From contig OY759263.1 of the NCBI GenBank assembly GCA_963662155.1, positions 21,203,484 to 21,267,483 of the forward strand: a stretch of DNA of 64,000 nucleotides, in the 5' to 3' direction. The stretch comes from Lamellibrachia columna (Eukaryota; Annelida; Polychaeta; Sabellida; Siboglinidae). The notes under the pieces were generated by a model, which was not told where the DNA came from, did no database searches, and saw nothing but the letters and a program-made list of their open reading frames with translations. Positions 62,798-64,000 of the stretch are shown here, piece by piece; position 1 is the stretch's first letter, and each line of letters opens with the position of its first letter. Position numbers and translations under genes: made by a program.

Positions 62798-64000
62798 GTT
62801 AAACCAATATCAAATCGTCCGAAAAACATCTCTGAAACAGGTTATAGATGCGTATGTTTAAATGCAAGGAGCATAGTAAATAAGAAAAACGAATTAAACA
62901 TTATGGTAGAAGATATTGACCCTCACATAATTGGTATAACTGGATCATGAGCCAACATAGACATAACAGATGCTGAATTAGGACTGACAGGATATGTAAT
63001 GTTTAGGACAGATCGAATAGGAAGAAGGGGAGGGGGAGTTATTTTTTATGTTAAAGAATCTATTCAGGCTGATGAAATAAAACTAGAAAGGGAAGCAGAT
63101 TGCGATGAAGCTGTTTGGTGCAAAATTGTTTCAGGAAATTAAAAATTAACTATTGGATTAGTTTACCGAAGTCCAAACATAAACGAAGAGGATAACACAA
63201 CAATAAAAAATGCTATAAAGGAAGTTAGTAAAGGGGAATGTATCATAATGGGAGATTTTAACCATGGACACATACAATGGAATTCTCTAGAGAGCACAGG
63301 GAGTGAGGACCAACAATTTCTATTTTTAATCCAGGATAGCTTTCTTACTCAGCACGTGCTAGAACCAACCAGGGGAGAAAATGTATTAGATATAGTTTTG
63401 TCATAACAAAAAGAATTAGTGGACAATGTAAAAATACTTGAACCATTGGGTAACAGTGACCATAATCAAATACATTTTTACATCAATGTAAAATCAGAAA
63501 GTAAAAATAAGAAAACGTACAAGAGAAACTTCCACAAAGGTAACTACAAAGATATGAGAAAATACTTAGCAAAGCTAGATTGGAATAACATGCTGATGAA
63601 TAAAACTGCAATTGAATGTTGGAATATTCTAAAATATGAAATTGAGAGTATCATCGATAGATTTGTTCCCTTCCAAAAACAACGAAAACGATGTAGAAAG
63701 AAACACTTGTCAAAAGAGGCTATTAGAAAAATAGTGTTAAAACAAACTATGTGGAGGGTTTATAGGCGTACCAGAAAGGAAGAAGACTATGCAAATTACA
63801 AAGAGGCACTTAATGCAGCTACAACTGAAATCAGACAATCTAAAAGAAGCTATGAGCAAAAACTAGCATGTAACATAAAAAATGACAGCAAGAGTTTTTA
63901 TGCATATGTCAGGAGTAAACAAAATGTACAAGACAAGGTTGGACCTCTAGAAGACAGTGCTGGAAATATAATATCACAGGGGTTTTTAATGGCGGAAGAC
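62798..64000 (+). mobile_element. CR1-type LINE, 5'-truncated, runs off the window
   Basis: Begins at the point where copy B leaves homology with copy A (27178). The frame YRCVCLNARSIVNKKNEL, GGGVIFYVKESIQ, MGDFNHGHIQW, LGNSDHNQIHF is the ORF2 endonuclease, then KEAIRKIVLKQTMWRVYRR leads toward the RT. At least three stops (near 62948, 63139 and 63404) show it is inactive. It is the closest visible relative of the CR1 at 58.5-61.8 kb. Confidence 0.85.

Overview
The window is eukaryotic animal DNA. Genes are split into many short exons with canonical GT-AG introns. Intergenic and intronic DNA is AT-rich and full of minisatellites, microsatellites, CR1-type LINEs, hAT-like elements, MITEs and tRNA-derived SINE-like sequences. 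The gene content (an F-type-lectin/sushi membrane protein and invertebrate-looking TUT1 and MTPAP) suggests a marine invertebrate, perhaps an invertebrate deuterostome or a lophotrochozoan. The species cannot be fixed from the sequence alone.

Layout. From 1 to 3.3 kb there are minisatellites and little else. From 3.3 to 19.9 kb on the + strand lies one large multi-exon gene. It encodes two F-type-lectin-like domains, a tiny linker exon, a Ser/Thr/Pro-rich 12-residue-repeat stalk, nine sushi (CCP) modules, a transmembrane helix and a short basic tail. Seventeen exons join in one open frame of at least 1087 codons; the signal-peptide exon was not resolved. From 20.3 to 21.4 kb is an inverted segment bounded by an 87-bp perfect inverted repeat. 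From 34.24 down to 21.45 kb (- strand) is a complete nine-exon TUT1-like terminal uridylyl/poly(A) polymerase of 976 codons. From 34.37 to 42.74 kb (+ strand) is a complete eight-exon MTPAP-like mitochondrial poly(A) polymerase of 558 codons. The two start codons lie only 132 bp apart, so the genes look to share a bidirectional promoter.

From 42.7 to 46.2 kb there is an unrecognised exon-like ORF with a stop, a MITE and CR1 fragments. From 46.2 to 62.8 kb (- strand) lies a second copy of the last three TUT1 exons and their introns. Its open frames are intact, but its third-last intron is swollen to 12 kb by a hAT (DUF4371-type) transposon and two LINEs. A further CR1 begins at 62.8 kb and runs off the end. 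The rest of TUT1 copy B must lie beyond 64 kb.

How the genes relate: TUT1 and MTPAP are both non-canonical nucleotidyltransferases, one nuclear and one mitochondrial, so a shared promoter would couple RNA-tailing functions of two compartments. The lectin/sushi gene appears unrelated and has the layout of a surface recognition or adhesion molecule. Its most unusual features are tandem arrays of its own splice sites: seven 3' splice sites ahead of the second lectin exon and thirteen 5' splice sites after sushi 8.

All exon boundaries were derived by hand from splice motifs, phase agreement and family resemblance. No alignments or database searches were run.
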